Origin: Lepas anatifera
Taxonomy: Eukaryota > Arthropoda > Thecostraca > Lepadidae
NCBI GenBank assembly: GCA_034440635.1
Contig: JAOTON010001579.1
Span: forward strand, 1-64,000
Direction of reading: 5' to 3'
DNA: 64,000 nt
Below are positions 34,464 to 45,953 of the stretch, in pieces. Positions within the stretch are counted from its first letter, which is position 1. Each line of letters starts with the position of its first letter. A program made the translations under genes and the position numbers. A model generated the notes under the pieces. The model was given only the letters and a program-made list of their open reading frames with translations, was not told the origin of the DNA and ran no database searches.

Positions 34464-34668
34464 TGAGCGTTTCAGAGCCAGCTGTGCTGTCGCGGTGCCG
34501 TTATTGCTGCCGCAGGCTCCGGCGCGGCGGCCCAACACCACTTTCACTGGCCATCACCGGTAGGGGCGCACGCCTCTCCTGCATGGGCATCCAAAGCAGG
34601 GTGGGCGGAGGACGCGTCCCCTACTCGCGACATAGGCGGATCTAGGATTGCCAATGGCGGGGGCTCTC

Positions 34669-37600
34669 AGCCCTCCCTGCCGCCACCACCGCCAACAGTC
34701 CTGCCTCACCGCCAACACTGCCAAAAGCCCTCCCTCACGGCAAACACTGCCAACAGCCCTCTTTCACGGTCAAACCCGCCCACAGCCCTCCCTCACGGTC
34801 AACACCGCCCACAGCCCTCCCTCACGGGCAGCACTGCTAACAGGCCTCTCTCACCGCCAATACTGCCAACAGCCCTCCTCACGGCAAACACTGCTAACAG
34901 GCCTCCCTCACCACCAACACTGCCAACAGCCCTCCCTCACCGCCAACGCTGCCAACAGCCCTCCCTCACCGCCAACACTGCCAACAGCCCTCCCTCACGG
35001 CAAACACTGCCAACAGCCCTCCCTCACCGCCAACACTGCCAACAGCCCTCCCTCACGGCCAACACTGCCAACAGCCCTCCCTCACCGCCAACACTGCCAA
35101 CAGCCCTCCCTCACCGCCAACGCTGCCAACAGCCCTCCCTCACCGCCAACACTGCCAACAACCCTCCCTCGCCGCCAACACTGCCAACAGCCCTCCCTCA
35201 CCGCCAACACTGCCAACAGCCCTCCCTCACGGGCAACACTGCCAACAGCCCTCCCTCACGGGCAACACTGCCAACAGCCCTCCCTCACCGCCAACACCGC
35301 CAACAGCCCTCCCTCACCGCCAACACTGCCAACAGCCCTCCCTCACGGCCAACACTGCCAACAGCCCTCCCTCACCGCCAACACTGCCAACAGCCCTCCC
35401 TCACCGCCAACGCTGCCAACAGCCCTCCCTCACCGCCAACACTGCCAACAGCCCTCCCTCACCGCCAACACTGCCAACAACCCTCCCTCACCGCCAACAC
35501 TGCCAACAACCCTCCTCACGGCAAACACTGCCAACAGCCCTCCCTCGCCGCCAACACTGCCAACAGCCCTCCCTCACGGCCAACACTGCCAACAGCCCTC
35601 CCTCACCGCCAACACTGCCAACAGCCCTCCCTCCCCGCCAGCACTGCCAACAACCCTCCCTCACGGGCAACACTGCTAACAGGCCTCCTCGCCGCCAACA
35701 CTGCCAACAGCCCTCCCTCACCGCCAACGCTGCCAACAGCCCTCCCTCACCGCCAACACTGCCAACAGCCCTCCCTCACGGCCAACACTGCCAACAGCCC
35801 TCCTCACCGCCAACACTGCCAACAGCCCTCCCTCACGGGCAACACTGCTAACAGGCCTCCCTCGCCGCCAACACTGCCAACAGCCCTCCCTCACCACCAA
35901 CGCTGCCAACAGCCCTCCCTCACCGCCAACACTGCCAACAGCCCTCCCCACCGCCAACACTGCCAACAGCCCCCTCACGGCCAACACGGCCAACAGCCCT
36001 CCTCACGGCCAGCACTGCCAACAGCCCTCCTCACGGAAACACTGCCAACAGCCCTCTCTCACCACCAACACTGCCAACAGCCCTCCTCACGGCCAACACT
36101 GCCAACAGCCCTGCCTCACGGCCAACACTGCTAACAGCCCTCCCTCACCGCCAACACTGCCAACAGCCCTCCCTCACCGGCAACACTGCCAACAGCCCTC
36201 CCTCACGGCCAACACTGCCAACAGCCCTCCCTCACCACCAACACTGCCAACAGCCCTCCCTCCCCGCCAGCACTGCCAACAGCCCTCCCTCGCGGGCAAC
36301 ACTGCTAACAGGCCTCCCTCGCCGCCAACACTGCCAACAGCCCTCCCTCACCGCCAACGCTGCCAACAGCCCTCCCTCACCGCCAACACTGCCAACAGCC
36401 CTCCCCACCGCCAACACTGCCAACAGCCCCCCCTCACGGCCAACACTGCCAACAGACCTCCCTCACCGCCAACACTGCCAACAGCCCTCCCTCACGGTCA
36501 ACACTACCAACAGCCTTCCCTCACGGGCAACACTGCCAACAGCCCTCCCTCACGGCCAACACTGCCAACAGCCCTCCCTCCCCGCCAGCACTGCCAACAG
36601 CCCTCCCTCACCACCAACACTGTCAACAGCCCTCCCTCAAGGCCAACACTGCCAACAGCCCTCCTCCCGCCAGCACTGCCAACAGCCCCTCACCGCCAAC
36701 ACTGTCAACAGCCCTCCTCACGGCCAACACTGCCAACAGCCCTCCCTCACGGGCAAACTGGCCTCCTCGTCGCAAACACTGCCAACAGCCCTCCCTCACC
36801 GCCAACGCTGCCAACAGCCCTCCCCCACCGCCAACACTGCCAACAGCCCTCCTCACGGCCAACACTGCCAGCAGCCCTCCCTCACGGCAAACACTGCCAA
36901 CAGCCCTCCCTCACGGCAAACACTGCCAACAGCCCTCCCTCACGGCCAACACTGCCAACAGCCCTCCCTCACCACCAACACTGCCAACAGTCCTCCCTCC
37001 CCGCCAGCACTGCCAACAGCCCTCCCTCACGGGCAACACTGCCAACAGCCCTCCCTCACGGGCAACACTGCCAACAGCCCTCCCTCACGGCCAACACTGC
37101 CAACAGCCCTCCCTCACCGGCAACACTGCCAACAGCCCTCCCTCACGGCCAACACTGCCAACAGCCCTCCCTCACGGCAAACACTGCCAACAGCCCTCCC
37201 TCACGGCCAACACTGCCAACAGCCCTCCCTCACCACCAACACTGCCAACAGCCCTCCCTCCCCGCCAGCACTGCCAACAGCCCTCCCTCGCGGGCAACAC
37301 TGCTAACAGGCCTCCCTCGCCGCCAACACTGCCAACAGCCCTCCCTCACCGCCAACACTGCCAACAGCCCTCCCTCACGGGCAACACTGCCAACAGCCCT
37401 CCCTCCCCGCCAGCACTGCCAACAGCCCTCCTCGCGGGCAACACTGCTAACAGGCCTCCTCGCCGCCAACACTGCCAACAGCCCTCCCTCACGGCCAACA
37501 CTGCCAACAGCCCTCCCTCACGGGCAACACTGCCAACAGCCCTCCCTCCCCGCCAGCACTGCCAACAGCCCTCCCTCGCGGGCAACACTGCCAACAGCCC

Positions 37601-37851
37601 TCCTCACCACCAACACTGCCAACAGCCCTCCCTCCCCGCCAGCACTGCCAACAGCCCTCCCTCGCGGGCAACACTGCTAACAGGCCTCCCTCGCCGCCAA
37701 CACTGCCAACAGCCCTCCCTCACCGCCAACACCGCCAACAGCCCTCCCTCACCACCAACACTGCCAACAGCCCTCCCTCACGGGCAACACTGCCAACAGC
37801 CCTCCCTCACCGCCAATACTGCCAACAGCCCTCCCTCACCGCCAACGCTGC
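34669..37851. repeat. 29-bp minisatellite, about 110 units
   Basis: Tandem array with unit close to CCAACACTGCCAACAGCC plus CTCCCTCACCG, total 29 bp. Variation is mainly at the CACCG/CACGG/CGCGG position and by single-base loss of C. Because 29 is not a multiple of three, all frames read the same 29-residue cycle, which produces long false open frames on both strands (for example 34648-35679). No host coding function inferred. Confidence 0.95.
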
Positions 37852-37944
37852 TTTCGACCCTGGCGAGTCGTGTCCTGCTCTTCACCACTCACTTTCCCAC
37901 CCCATACCTCCCCCACCAGAATACTGGTCCATTCAACCCATTAG

Positions 37945-38345
37945 AGGGAATGTGGCACCTTTATATCGTGAGTTTAACTGAAATAGCCAAGTTGTAACGC
38001 ATGCCGGAAAACCCGGCACTCAATGTATCATTTGTCTTGAAACTCGAAATTTCCGTGGAGAAAAGCTGAAAACCTACTTGAAATGTACCCCAAATGTATC
38101 CCAGCCAGGCGGCCACAGTAGTCAGCTGTTGGTGTGATGACATGCTGACGTCACGGGGAGAAGTCAGCCTATTGCAGCCGTTTGAAAAGGGTAATAGTTG
38201 CCAGATCATGACGTCATGCACAGGCAGAGGTTTATTTCTTGGCCTAGAGGAACATTTTAAAGATAAAATCATTGAACTTTGTTTTGGTGTGGCATTCTGA
38301 TTTTCGCAAAACCTCATTACACTAAGTTCCATACGTGCCACACCT
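37945..38345 (-). mobile_element. Family A element, reverse orientation, truncated
   Basis: Begins AGGGAATGTGGCACC after TTAG (a mutated TTAA). It then shows the reverse order of family A blocks (TTGCCAGATCATGACGTCATG at about 38200). The right terminus is lost near GTGCCACACC, where the next copy begins. Confidence 0.7.
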
Positions 38346-38349
38346 GAAA

Positions 38350-39111
38350 GGATGCGGCACGTCTCAATTTAGGCATTAGCGACTAGGAAATAATAACCAC
38401 TCATTTCTCTGAAAATTGTCAGTTTTTTATTTTAAATTCTAGAAAAAGAAATAAATATCAGCCTGTGGATGATGTCACGATCTGGCAACCACTACCATAC
38501 TTGAAACGCTTCAAGGGCTTCGATTGGCTGATGCACATCGTGACGTCAGAATATGTCGTCACACCAGCAGCTCACAACAATGGCGGCCCGGCGACGGGCT
38601 GATGAGGGGGCTGGTGTCAGGAAGGTTTTAGTTTTTTTTCTACGGAAATATCGAGTTCCAAGACAAATGACATATGAAGTACCAGGTTTTCCGATTTTTT
38701 TAATTTTATAAATTTGTCCAAGTTGTTCCCAGTTCAGCTGTTGGAGTCGGAGTCTCACTAAAGTCCTCGATGGACTTGTCGCGGAGACCCCGACCCCACC
38801 ACCCGAATGAGCAACTCCCACAATGATGGGTTGATTTAGAAGCCAAAGTTTAACGTCCCACAAAGCACAGGGACGGCCGCCCCGCTCAGGTCACCCTCTC
38901 ATCAGTCAGTTGCCAGCCGACCTGTACGTCGGGTAAACTTTTGAGCGCCGGAGCGTCTCAGGGGAACCGATCCCAAGCCTGGACATGCACTGCCACTGCA
39001 TGCTTCTGAGCAGCGAGCCGGAGCCCAACGCTCTACCAACTAAGCTACCGGGGCGGCTTTACAACTTGTCTATCTCAGTTAGAATCACGTTATGAAGGTG
39101 CCACATTCCCT
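38350..39111 (+). mobile_element. Family A element split by a SINE
   Basis: Left end degraded (GATGCGGCACGTCTC). Interior is collinear with the 1468-kb-region copy (GATGATGTCACGATCTGG). Right end GGTGCCACATTCCCT before TTAA at 39112-39115. A SINE interrupts it at about 38694-39057. Confidence 0.75.
38694..39057 (-). mobile_element. tRNA-derived SINE, family 2, copy 1
   Basis: On the minus strand the head reads GCCGCCCCGGTAGCTTAG then TTGGTAGAGCG, a clear Pol III A box, with a B-box-like GGGATCGGTTCCCC further in. The body is shared with 51908-52271, and the tail is T/A-rich (TTAATTTTATAAATTT on +). It is nested in a family A element. Confidence 0.85.
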
Positions 39112-39179
39112 TTAAAGGAATTGCTCGAATCCAGGAATTTAGTGTAATAATGTAAAACACAAAATTCTGAATGGACAAG

Positions 39180-39609
39180 TGCCACATTTTAGGGAATTGC
39201 TCGAATCCAGGAATTTAGTGTAATTAAGGGTATTTTTAGCCCAAAATCATGTAAACGTCCATGATTTCTCTGAAAATGTACAGTGAGCTCAATATTTGAT
39301 TTTTAAAATGCTCCTCTAGGGTAAAAAATGAACCTCTGTCTGTGGATGACGTCATGATCTGGCAACTACTACCATATTCAATTGGTTGTTTACTTACTGT
39401 GACGTCAGCGCTGTCGTCACACCAACAGCTGACAACTGTGGCCGCTTGGCTGGCGTAGATTTGGGGTACATTTCAGGTAAGCTTTTAGCTTTTCTCCACG
39501 GAAATTTTGAGCCTCAAGACAAATGATATATTGAGTACCGGGTTTTCCGGCATGCTTTACAGCTTTGCTATCTAAATTTAAATCACGTTATAAAAGTGCC
39601 ACATTCCCT
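39180..39609 (+). mobile_element. Family A element
   Basis: Left end AGGGAATTGCTCGAATCC (a variant lacking the GTGGCAC part), right end GTGCCACATTCCCT before TTAA (39610-39613). A ~40-bp piece of its left end (GGAATTGCTCGAATCCAGG) is duplicated just upstream at 39117-39155. Confidence 0.8.
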
Positions 39610-39613
39610 TTAA

Positions 39614-39988
39614 AGCTGAAGCCAGGAAGAGCCAACGGCTACATAACAGGGTGGTAGTCAAGGAGGCCGCCATGAATATCCCAAAAAAGAGGAAATAGTC
39701 CCAATTCACCCCTGACAAAGAGTGGTGGTGGGGCTAAGACAAAATACAATAGCTGAGAGGCAAGATACATTGAAGCAGTCCATTCAGAACCAATGTGAGA
39801 GCATCAAGACAAAGCGCCCAGTAAAGCTCCCAGCATCCAGGCAAAGCTCCGGTGAAGAATGGATGTCGTCAGTTAGAGATGCCCCTTCGGTCCGGTAAGC
39901 ATAGGCGCAGGAAGTTTTTCCAAGATGGGGGGAGCAAAGTTGTCATCGCTGGTAGACTTAGATATGATTCGGCTTATTACTTGATTTG
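39614..39988. other. Intergenic DNA, nothing identified
   Basis: No gene or repeat recognised. Confidence 0.5.
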
Positions 39989-39992
39989 TTAA

Positions 39993-41185
39993 CCTTCGCC
40001 CGGGTGGGGAGTCTTTTTAGACCCCCCACCATCGGGTCCCTCCGAAGTGACCAAAACACGGCGGCGCGCAGCTCCGCCAAACTTTATCTTGCTGTTGCTT
40101 CATCATTTTTACATCTTTCCTGAAAATTTTAGCTCGAGGTCATATAAGGTCAGGTCACCAGGCCAGGTGAAGTGACCTCACCTCAAAAAATGTTTAGGAC
40201 TGCATAACTAAAAAGTGGGTTAATTGATCAAGTTGAAACTCATACCACACATTGGGCCTACCAGGAGCTACAATCTATGTTCCGGGGTTTTTTATATTAG
40301 TGACGTAAGGTCATGTGCAGAGCATGACCTCCCCATTGTAAATACATGGGGAAAATAACGAAATGAGCTTCTCTCAGTAAGTATGGATGGAATCAACTTC
40401 AAACATTGGTTACGGCTTGCTCTTACCTTATTTCTCAAGTTGATGCCCAACAATTTGGCTTGTGAGCTTTGAAAGGTCACCTTAGGTCAAATATTTTTTT
40501 GTGTTTTACTCTATAAATTTTGAATAAACAAAGATAGAACTTTTATTTTATCACCAAAGTGTTTGTATAGCCACTGCAAGTCAAACAGTATACATCATGA
40601 CTATACCAGGTCACGTTGGGTCAGACCGTTGACCTGGATCAGGTCAAATTTTCAAATTTGACCTGGCATAACAATATTGCACATCATTCGATTTGTATTG
40701 ACCAGAAGATTGCAGTGGTGCATCAACTATGGCTGTATCTTGCTTGGTTTGGAATTTGTTAGCCAAAAAGGAAACGCCCTTATGCATGGGTGGCTATGGA
40801 CATTCCCAAGAACATTTCCAATATTCAGTGACCTGTAGCTCCCTGGGTTTTGACCTGACACGCAAAATGAATGCCACTGAAATGAAAGAGAAACTCAACA
40901 GTTTTCGAATGGTGTTAAAAAATGTTTCTAGCTATCATATGTTCTGAGATATATGAGGTTGTCTTAGTACACCTCATATTAGCGATTTTGACCTATTTTG
41001 ACCTCTGGTGACCCTAATATTGACCTGACGAGAAAAATGACACAAGTATTTTCGATATCATTTTCGAAGAGCTTTCGATTGCCGTTTTTTGCTTTTTTCT
41101 AGCTCTCTTAGTTTTTGAGAATTGGGGGTCTTTTTTAGCCCACCACCAGGGCGAAGGTGGCTCCTACCCGCCACCGGGGCAAGGG
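39993..41185 (-). mobile_element. Family B TTAA element (CTTGCCCCGG subtype), reverse orientation
   Basis: TTAA at 39989-39992 and 41186-41189. It matches 1889-3082 in reverse: left end CCTTCGCCCGGGTGGG, right end GCCACCGGGGCAAGGG. Same AGGTCA-rich interior. Confidence 0.85.
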
Positions 41186-41404
41186 TTAACGGAAAACGTG
41201 CGGACTCACTTCAAAGATGGGGGTCACTGCCCCCAGTCCAAAGGTTAGGGGCAGCCGCCCCCTTCCCCCAGTCCCTGCCCCTATGCAGGGGAGCCCCATT
41301 GAGAAGCATGTATGCTCTCTGGGAGGAGAAAACCAACAAATGATTATCGTCTATCAGCTACCATTGAAATTTCAACACAAGCCAATTTTGAAATTTAAAG
41401 CGAT

Positions 41405-41528
41405 ATGAGAATGGCACTGAGCCTCTCTTGGAACATGGCAAATGATATCTTCAATGCCGGGTTTTTCGGCATGCTTGACCACTTGGCTATCTCAGTTAAA
41501 ATTACAGTATAAAGGCGTCACATTCCCT
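41405..41528 (+). mobile_element. Family A right-end fragment
   Basis: Ends CGTCACATTCCCT before TTAA (41529-41532). About 125 bp remain, including GGGTTTTTCGGCATGCTT and TTGGCTATCTCAGTT. Confidence 0.75.
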
Positions 41529-41532
41529 TTAA

Positions 41533-43769
41533 AGTCATAGCGGAATGCATGACGGCACGGTCACAGTGCTGCTGCAACGCACGCGGAAACAGCCAGGCCC
41601 CACAACAATACGATCACAGGGGAGGGGGCGCTCAGCAGTGCACGTTCCCAACGACCCGCAGGGTACAGGGTGCGCAGGGTGCCACTCTACACCGGTATAA
41701 GCTAACGAGCCGCGGCCACCGGCGCCGATCATGGTCCGCAGTCCTGCACCGCCACTGTGGCCGGGGCTGCTCTGTTTAACACTAGTCCTATGGTGCTCAC
41801 TGGGAAGAAATGGACTGAAAAGTTCATATTGCTGCTGCACCTGGAAACCCCGATAGTCCACCTCCACTGGGTCTCAGTAGTTGAAATTGATTACTCTTGG
41901 CGCATTTTCATTCCGGGATATTGGTAGGGGTTTCCATGAAGTTAAGCGATTGGTAAGAACACAGGTCAATGCAAAAAAATAGTTACGATAGCCGTCAATC
42001 AATATCGTAAAATGCTTTAGCGACTTTTTTGGCGCTCCAGAGCTGCATCAAACCTTTGTCGCGCGATCGAAGTGGGCGCTAGGATGTTGAAACGAATCGA
42101 TGTGGTAGAAACATAGCATGATAACAATATTAACGCGAAAGTCGCTTTTTTCGTCGCAAAATAAATAAATGAAAACCAAAAGCATATATTTTCTTCGTTC
42201 CATTATTCAAACATTAGCATACCCACTGAGCCTTTTTACATGGGATTTCTGCTTCCGCGGCTGACCAGGGGTAAACGTGCCGCTACCAGTTCTTGTCATC
42301 TTCTCGATTCGGCGACTCGGCCTGCAGCGCACCTGACCTGTCAGTTGCCGGTACCTTTCACCTTATTTTGCACGTAGAGTAGCATAACCAAACCTGACCT
42401 AACCTTGTCTTGATGGAGTGGTGCGCCAAATCTGCCGCTGGTGCGCCGCATTCGCTGGCTGGCGCGACTTTGGCGCGCGCGGTCGCATCAAGACTCAAGC
42501 CTGCTCACTTTGCTCGCAAACTCCTCGATTCACAAACGGGTTGTTGCCGCTTCATTTGGAGCAAATCCAAATGCGGTACTATTTCGCGATGTCTTCGGTA
42601 CGCTCCCAAAACCTGAGCGGCAACGCCACACTGTAGCCGGTGCGATATCCAGTTTCAGGCACAGCGGATTACATTTTCGAGCGGGTGTGCAAAATTTTCG
42701 GGAGGGGGCACCTTTCTTCCCAGGGGCACCTCCATCCCCAGGGACGCTTTCGGATCCCATGGGGCGCCCACTCAGGCTATCCAGAGGGACGCCTTTTCTC
42801 TCCTGGGGGCGCCAATTTGCTCTGCATGGGGCGGCTTTGATGTCAGTGGGCGCCATTCATATGCGAAAGTGTATTTATTTCACATAGAGGATCCTACCTC
42901 TTCAGGTAGGCGATGTTCAAGCCTGACTTCCGTTGATCGGCCAGGGCACAAACCGGGGGTGGGGAGGGGGTGCCTCCCAAGTCCGGTGGGGCGCCTCCCC
43001 GGACCATACCAAAACCGACTGTGCAAAAATATACTTTTGCACACACTCAATTTTTTCAGGTTGTGCAACTGCATAAATGCACACCATGCCCCCAAAATCC
43101 GCCGTCCCTGTCCAGTTTGTGCCGTGTGAGAATGTTTATTATTACATTCCCCCTTCACGTCCCCGCGCGACCCACCTGGAACATGAACGGGACATTGCTT
43201 CACGTTCCCTTCGCCGGGGTGGATACGGCTAAAAGAGATGTTTTTTGTCGGGCGGCTGGTGCTATGAACTCTTCCCTAACCATGTGTCAAAATTCAGATG
43301 TATTCAGTTCAACCTTTTGTCAGTTCACGTCTCAAGTCCGTACATATATTAAAAGTCTGTAGTGATCTCCCCATGTTTTCTTTTAGAATTTTATTTGACT
43401 TAAGTGCGCCATATGTGTAGATTCGTTGTGTTATAAGCTACATTTGGCACTACTTTCGCACGTTTCGATCTATTATACGACATAAGTTGTAAATGGGGGC
43501 AACACGCTGCTCAGGAAACAAATAGTAAACTGAATCTCATAGGCCTTCACTCACTCATTTCGTTGAGTAAACCTTGTGTCATTTCAAACATCAATTTTAT
43601 GCACTGTTCATCAAAACATTCCTGTACCTTTAATTTCAATTATGTATACCTTTGAGCAGGCAGGAGCTTTCAATTGCACAAAGAATCAGCGGCCCACACT
43701 GTCAGCGAAAGAGAGCGAGATTTCATCTCTGTTCGGCTAACGATTGCACGCACCACTGCCACCTAGCGT
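41533..43769. other. Upstream intergenic region of the CEMIP-family gene
   Basis: About 2.2 kb. A C/G-rich stretch at 42690-43010 has repeated GGGGGCGCC-type words and may be an old GC-rich miniature element. Open frames are short and without known domains. Confidence 0.5.
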
Positions 43770-43777
43770 TATAAAAA
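43770..43777 (+). promoter_or_regulatory. TATA box of the CEMIP-family gene
   Basis: TATAAAAA lies 47-54 nt before the ATG at 43824. Transcription would start near 43800, leaving a 5' UTR of about 25 nt. The ATG at 43780 would then lie upstream of the transcript. Confidence 0.55.
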
Positions 43778-43823
43778 TCATGAGGTTCATACGGGTCGCC
43801 ACAGGTTCAGCAGCAGGGGGAGG

Positions 43824-43946
43824 ATGAGGACGACTGCGCTGCTGGTCTTCCTGGCCGCATCAGCCGGGGGCGGCTGGGCACAGTGCCCCCACGAGGCGAC
43901 AGACCTTCTGGCCTGGGAGGACCCGGCCAACTGGGACTCAGGAACG
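43824..43946 (+). CDS. CEMIP/TMEM2-family protein, exon 1 (signal peptide)
   Basis: ATG at 43824 (context GGAGGATGA) opens 41 codons: a signal peptide (MRTTALLVFLAASAGGGWAQ, cleavage likely after Ala-Gln) and the start of the mature protein, CPHEATDLLAWEDPANWDSG. The CP...W..P..W..G pattern opens the G8 domain. The donor is ACG|GTAAGA at 43947, phase 0. Joining to 54915 gives ..WDSGT-VPVLGGDVNI, the expected G8 core. CEMIP and TMEM2 act on extracellular hyaluronan; a signal peptide without a helix suggests a secreted, CEMIP-like form. Confidence 0.85.
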
Positions 43947-44464
43947 GTAAGAGTGCCGCTATCGCAGAGTTGTTCTGCTGCCATTGTCATATCTTCCTGT
44001 ACCTAGATGTTTTTAAACAGTAAAGCTTAAGCATGAATCTTTCATAAGCTGTGAATATAGGCGGATTATTCCGATAGGTATGTTCCTGTTAAAGTTTCAA
44101 TAACTCGTATTATCTTGATATTTCCATTTTTCTTCGTTGGTAACCGCCAACAAAACCCAGCTCTACTATCAGGCAAACCGAACGTAATCATCATCATCAT
44201 CAACATCAATGGCTTTTTATTAGGCGTTCTGTGCATAGCACCTTTGCCCGCCTCTAAAGGAGTGTGTGGGAGAAATTTAGAATTTTGCGTGAGGGCAAGC
44301 TACGTTAGTCTGTTAAAGCAAAGGGAGTTATTTAAGTAATGGGTTGCAAGATGTTTTAGCTTGCAAATGGACGGTCGTGGCAATGGCTTAGCCATGCCAA
44401 GGGAGGTCTTTTAATAAGTTTAGACCCGCAGAGTGCGAAGGTTATTTCTGTGGTTGAAGACCTT

Positions 44465-44527
44465 AAATTTAGAATTTGAAATTTGGAATTTGGAATTTAG
44501 AATTTGGAATTTGGAATTTAGAATTTT
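44465..44527 (+). repeat. Short tandem repeat of GGAATTT/AGAATTT
   Basis: About eight units of TTTGGAAT or TTTAGAAT in a row. Confidence 0.85.
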
Positions 44528-45062
44528 GTGTGTCAGCTATTGATGTCCGCTTGTATACGTTACTCGAATACCTCCGTTAACTCAATAATTTCGTATTTTC
44601 GAAGTGCGCTAAACACCTGGCCAGGGTGCCGCGAATTTACCCTGCAACCCGGAGGTGAAGTTGCAGCTCCCCTCTCCGGCTGGGCAGCCGCCGCGCAGGG
44701 AAAGAAGTGTGGAGGATAGTTAGATTGTTAGTAAGAGTATAGGTGTGGTAACCGAACGTAAGAATAAAATACGAATTAACGAGCAAGGGCATTAACTCAC
44801 GCATACAAAAACAAACCATTAAGTGTTAACATTGAAGTGATTCAGTAAAGGACATAACACAAAAACGACGTTAAAAGGTTGGTCAGAAGCCAGACTGAGG
44901 GAATATACGGCAATACCTGATGCCTAAAAAATTGTAAACCAGTAATACAAGTCTGTACTTACCCCACACAGAACTTTTCGATCGTCGTATAAGAAAACTT
45001 CAGTGAATGTTGCTTCCACGCTCGCAGTGCCCAGTTAACAGCACATTGTAAATCAAAACTAT

Positions 45063-45405
45063 AGTCCATAGGTTTTGGAGTGCTGCGGCGAAGACCATGA
45101 TTATAAGTTGACAAGGTGTAGATTGGCCTGTCTCCTCGAAACCTGGATGTAAAATACACTTAGATTATATATTCAGGCACAGCCCTTCATCAGAATCATG
45201 TAGGTAATCTCACAAATTCTCAGTCATTTGTGGTATTATAAGTGTAGCTAGACTACGAATATCCTCAGAGATCTGGCTACACTTTGACTGAGAATTTGTA
45301 ATATTATCTACATGATTCTGGTGAAGAGCTGTGCCCAAATATATAATCTTAGTGTATTTCACATCCAGGATTTGAGGAGACAGGCACCTTGTCAAAGCTA
45401 TAGTC
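45063..45405. repeat. PLE-related inverted repeat with hammerhead-like motifs
   Basis: Left arm (CTATAGTCCATAGG to about 45230) and right arm (about 45265-45412) are inverted copies with CTATAGTCC at both outer ends, possibly a target duplication. Minus strand 45193-45162 reads CTGATGA, a GGGC...GCC stem with a 3-nt loop, then GAATATATAATC. The right arm carries a mutated version (CTGGTGA) on +. It shares sequence with 45954-48826 and 5435-5655. Confidence 0.7.
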
Positions 45406-45553
45406 CGTTTAATCCAAGGAAAACCATGCTCCTAAGTGACAAGATCGACTGATACAGGTGATTTGTGGTGTGTAACTGCTAGGACGGCAGATTTGCCTGC
45501 CAGAGTTCTGTTTTTTTAAAGCTTTCGACCATACTAAACATTGCAAATAATAT

Positions 45554-45765
45554 TGGGGCCAGGGTGGCCTACTGGCTTCGTTGCCAGTCTTCGGATCGCA
45601 TGGATTAACGTGGGTTCAATCCCCACGGTGGGAAACCGCCTTCCGTGTCCGATCTGACCCGGTGGAGAGGATCCTTAAACGCACACGCCAATACTCCCTG
45701 TAATTGGCCAGGTGTACCTGATGGGAGTGGCCCTAATAAAAAATAAAAATACATGAAAAAAATGA
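45554..45765 (+). mobile_element. tRNA-derived SINE, family 1, copy 1
   Basis: A box TGGCCTACTGG (45565-45575) and B box GGTTCAATCCC (45613-45623) are at tRNA-like spacing. A non-tRNA body follows (CCGATCTGACCCGGTGGAG) with a tail AATAAAAAATAAAAAT. A second copy, reverse-oriented, is at about 63001-63182. Confidence 0.85.
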
Positions 45766-45953
45766 GGAGAAAAATTCCACCTGCATTTGGACCATTTCAA
45801 CTTTTGACAGTGATTTATCCTAGGTTAAATGAATCATACAAGCCTTTGCGTGCCACTCTGAATGTGTCGATTTCTCCGGGTTTCCCCTGTTTGTTTCGTT
45901 TAAGTGTTTTTTATATTGATATATAAAAAAGACTTCAACTGCAATAGAAATTA

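Noticed and set aside
34648..35679. 343-codon open frame rich in Pro, Ser, Thr and Gln
   Set aside because: It is the 29-bp minisatellite read in one frame; the other frames are equally open and there is no start context, domain or splice support.
38870..39057. Intact tRNA gene on the minus strand
   Set aside because: Only the A box and first half resemble a tRNA; no full acceptor stem, and the same 360-bp unit recurs at 51.9 kb, so it is a SINE.
42418..43362. Several 100-148-codon frames upstream of the CEMIP-family gene
   Set aside because: GC-rich sequence with few stops in any frame; no recognised motif, and frames on both strands are equally long.
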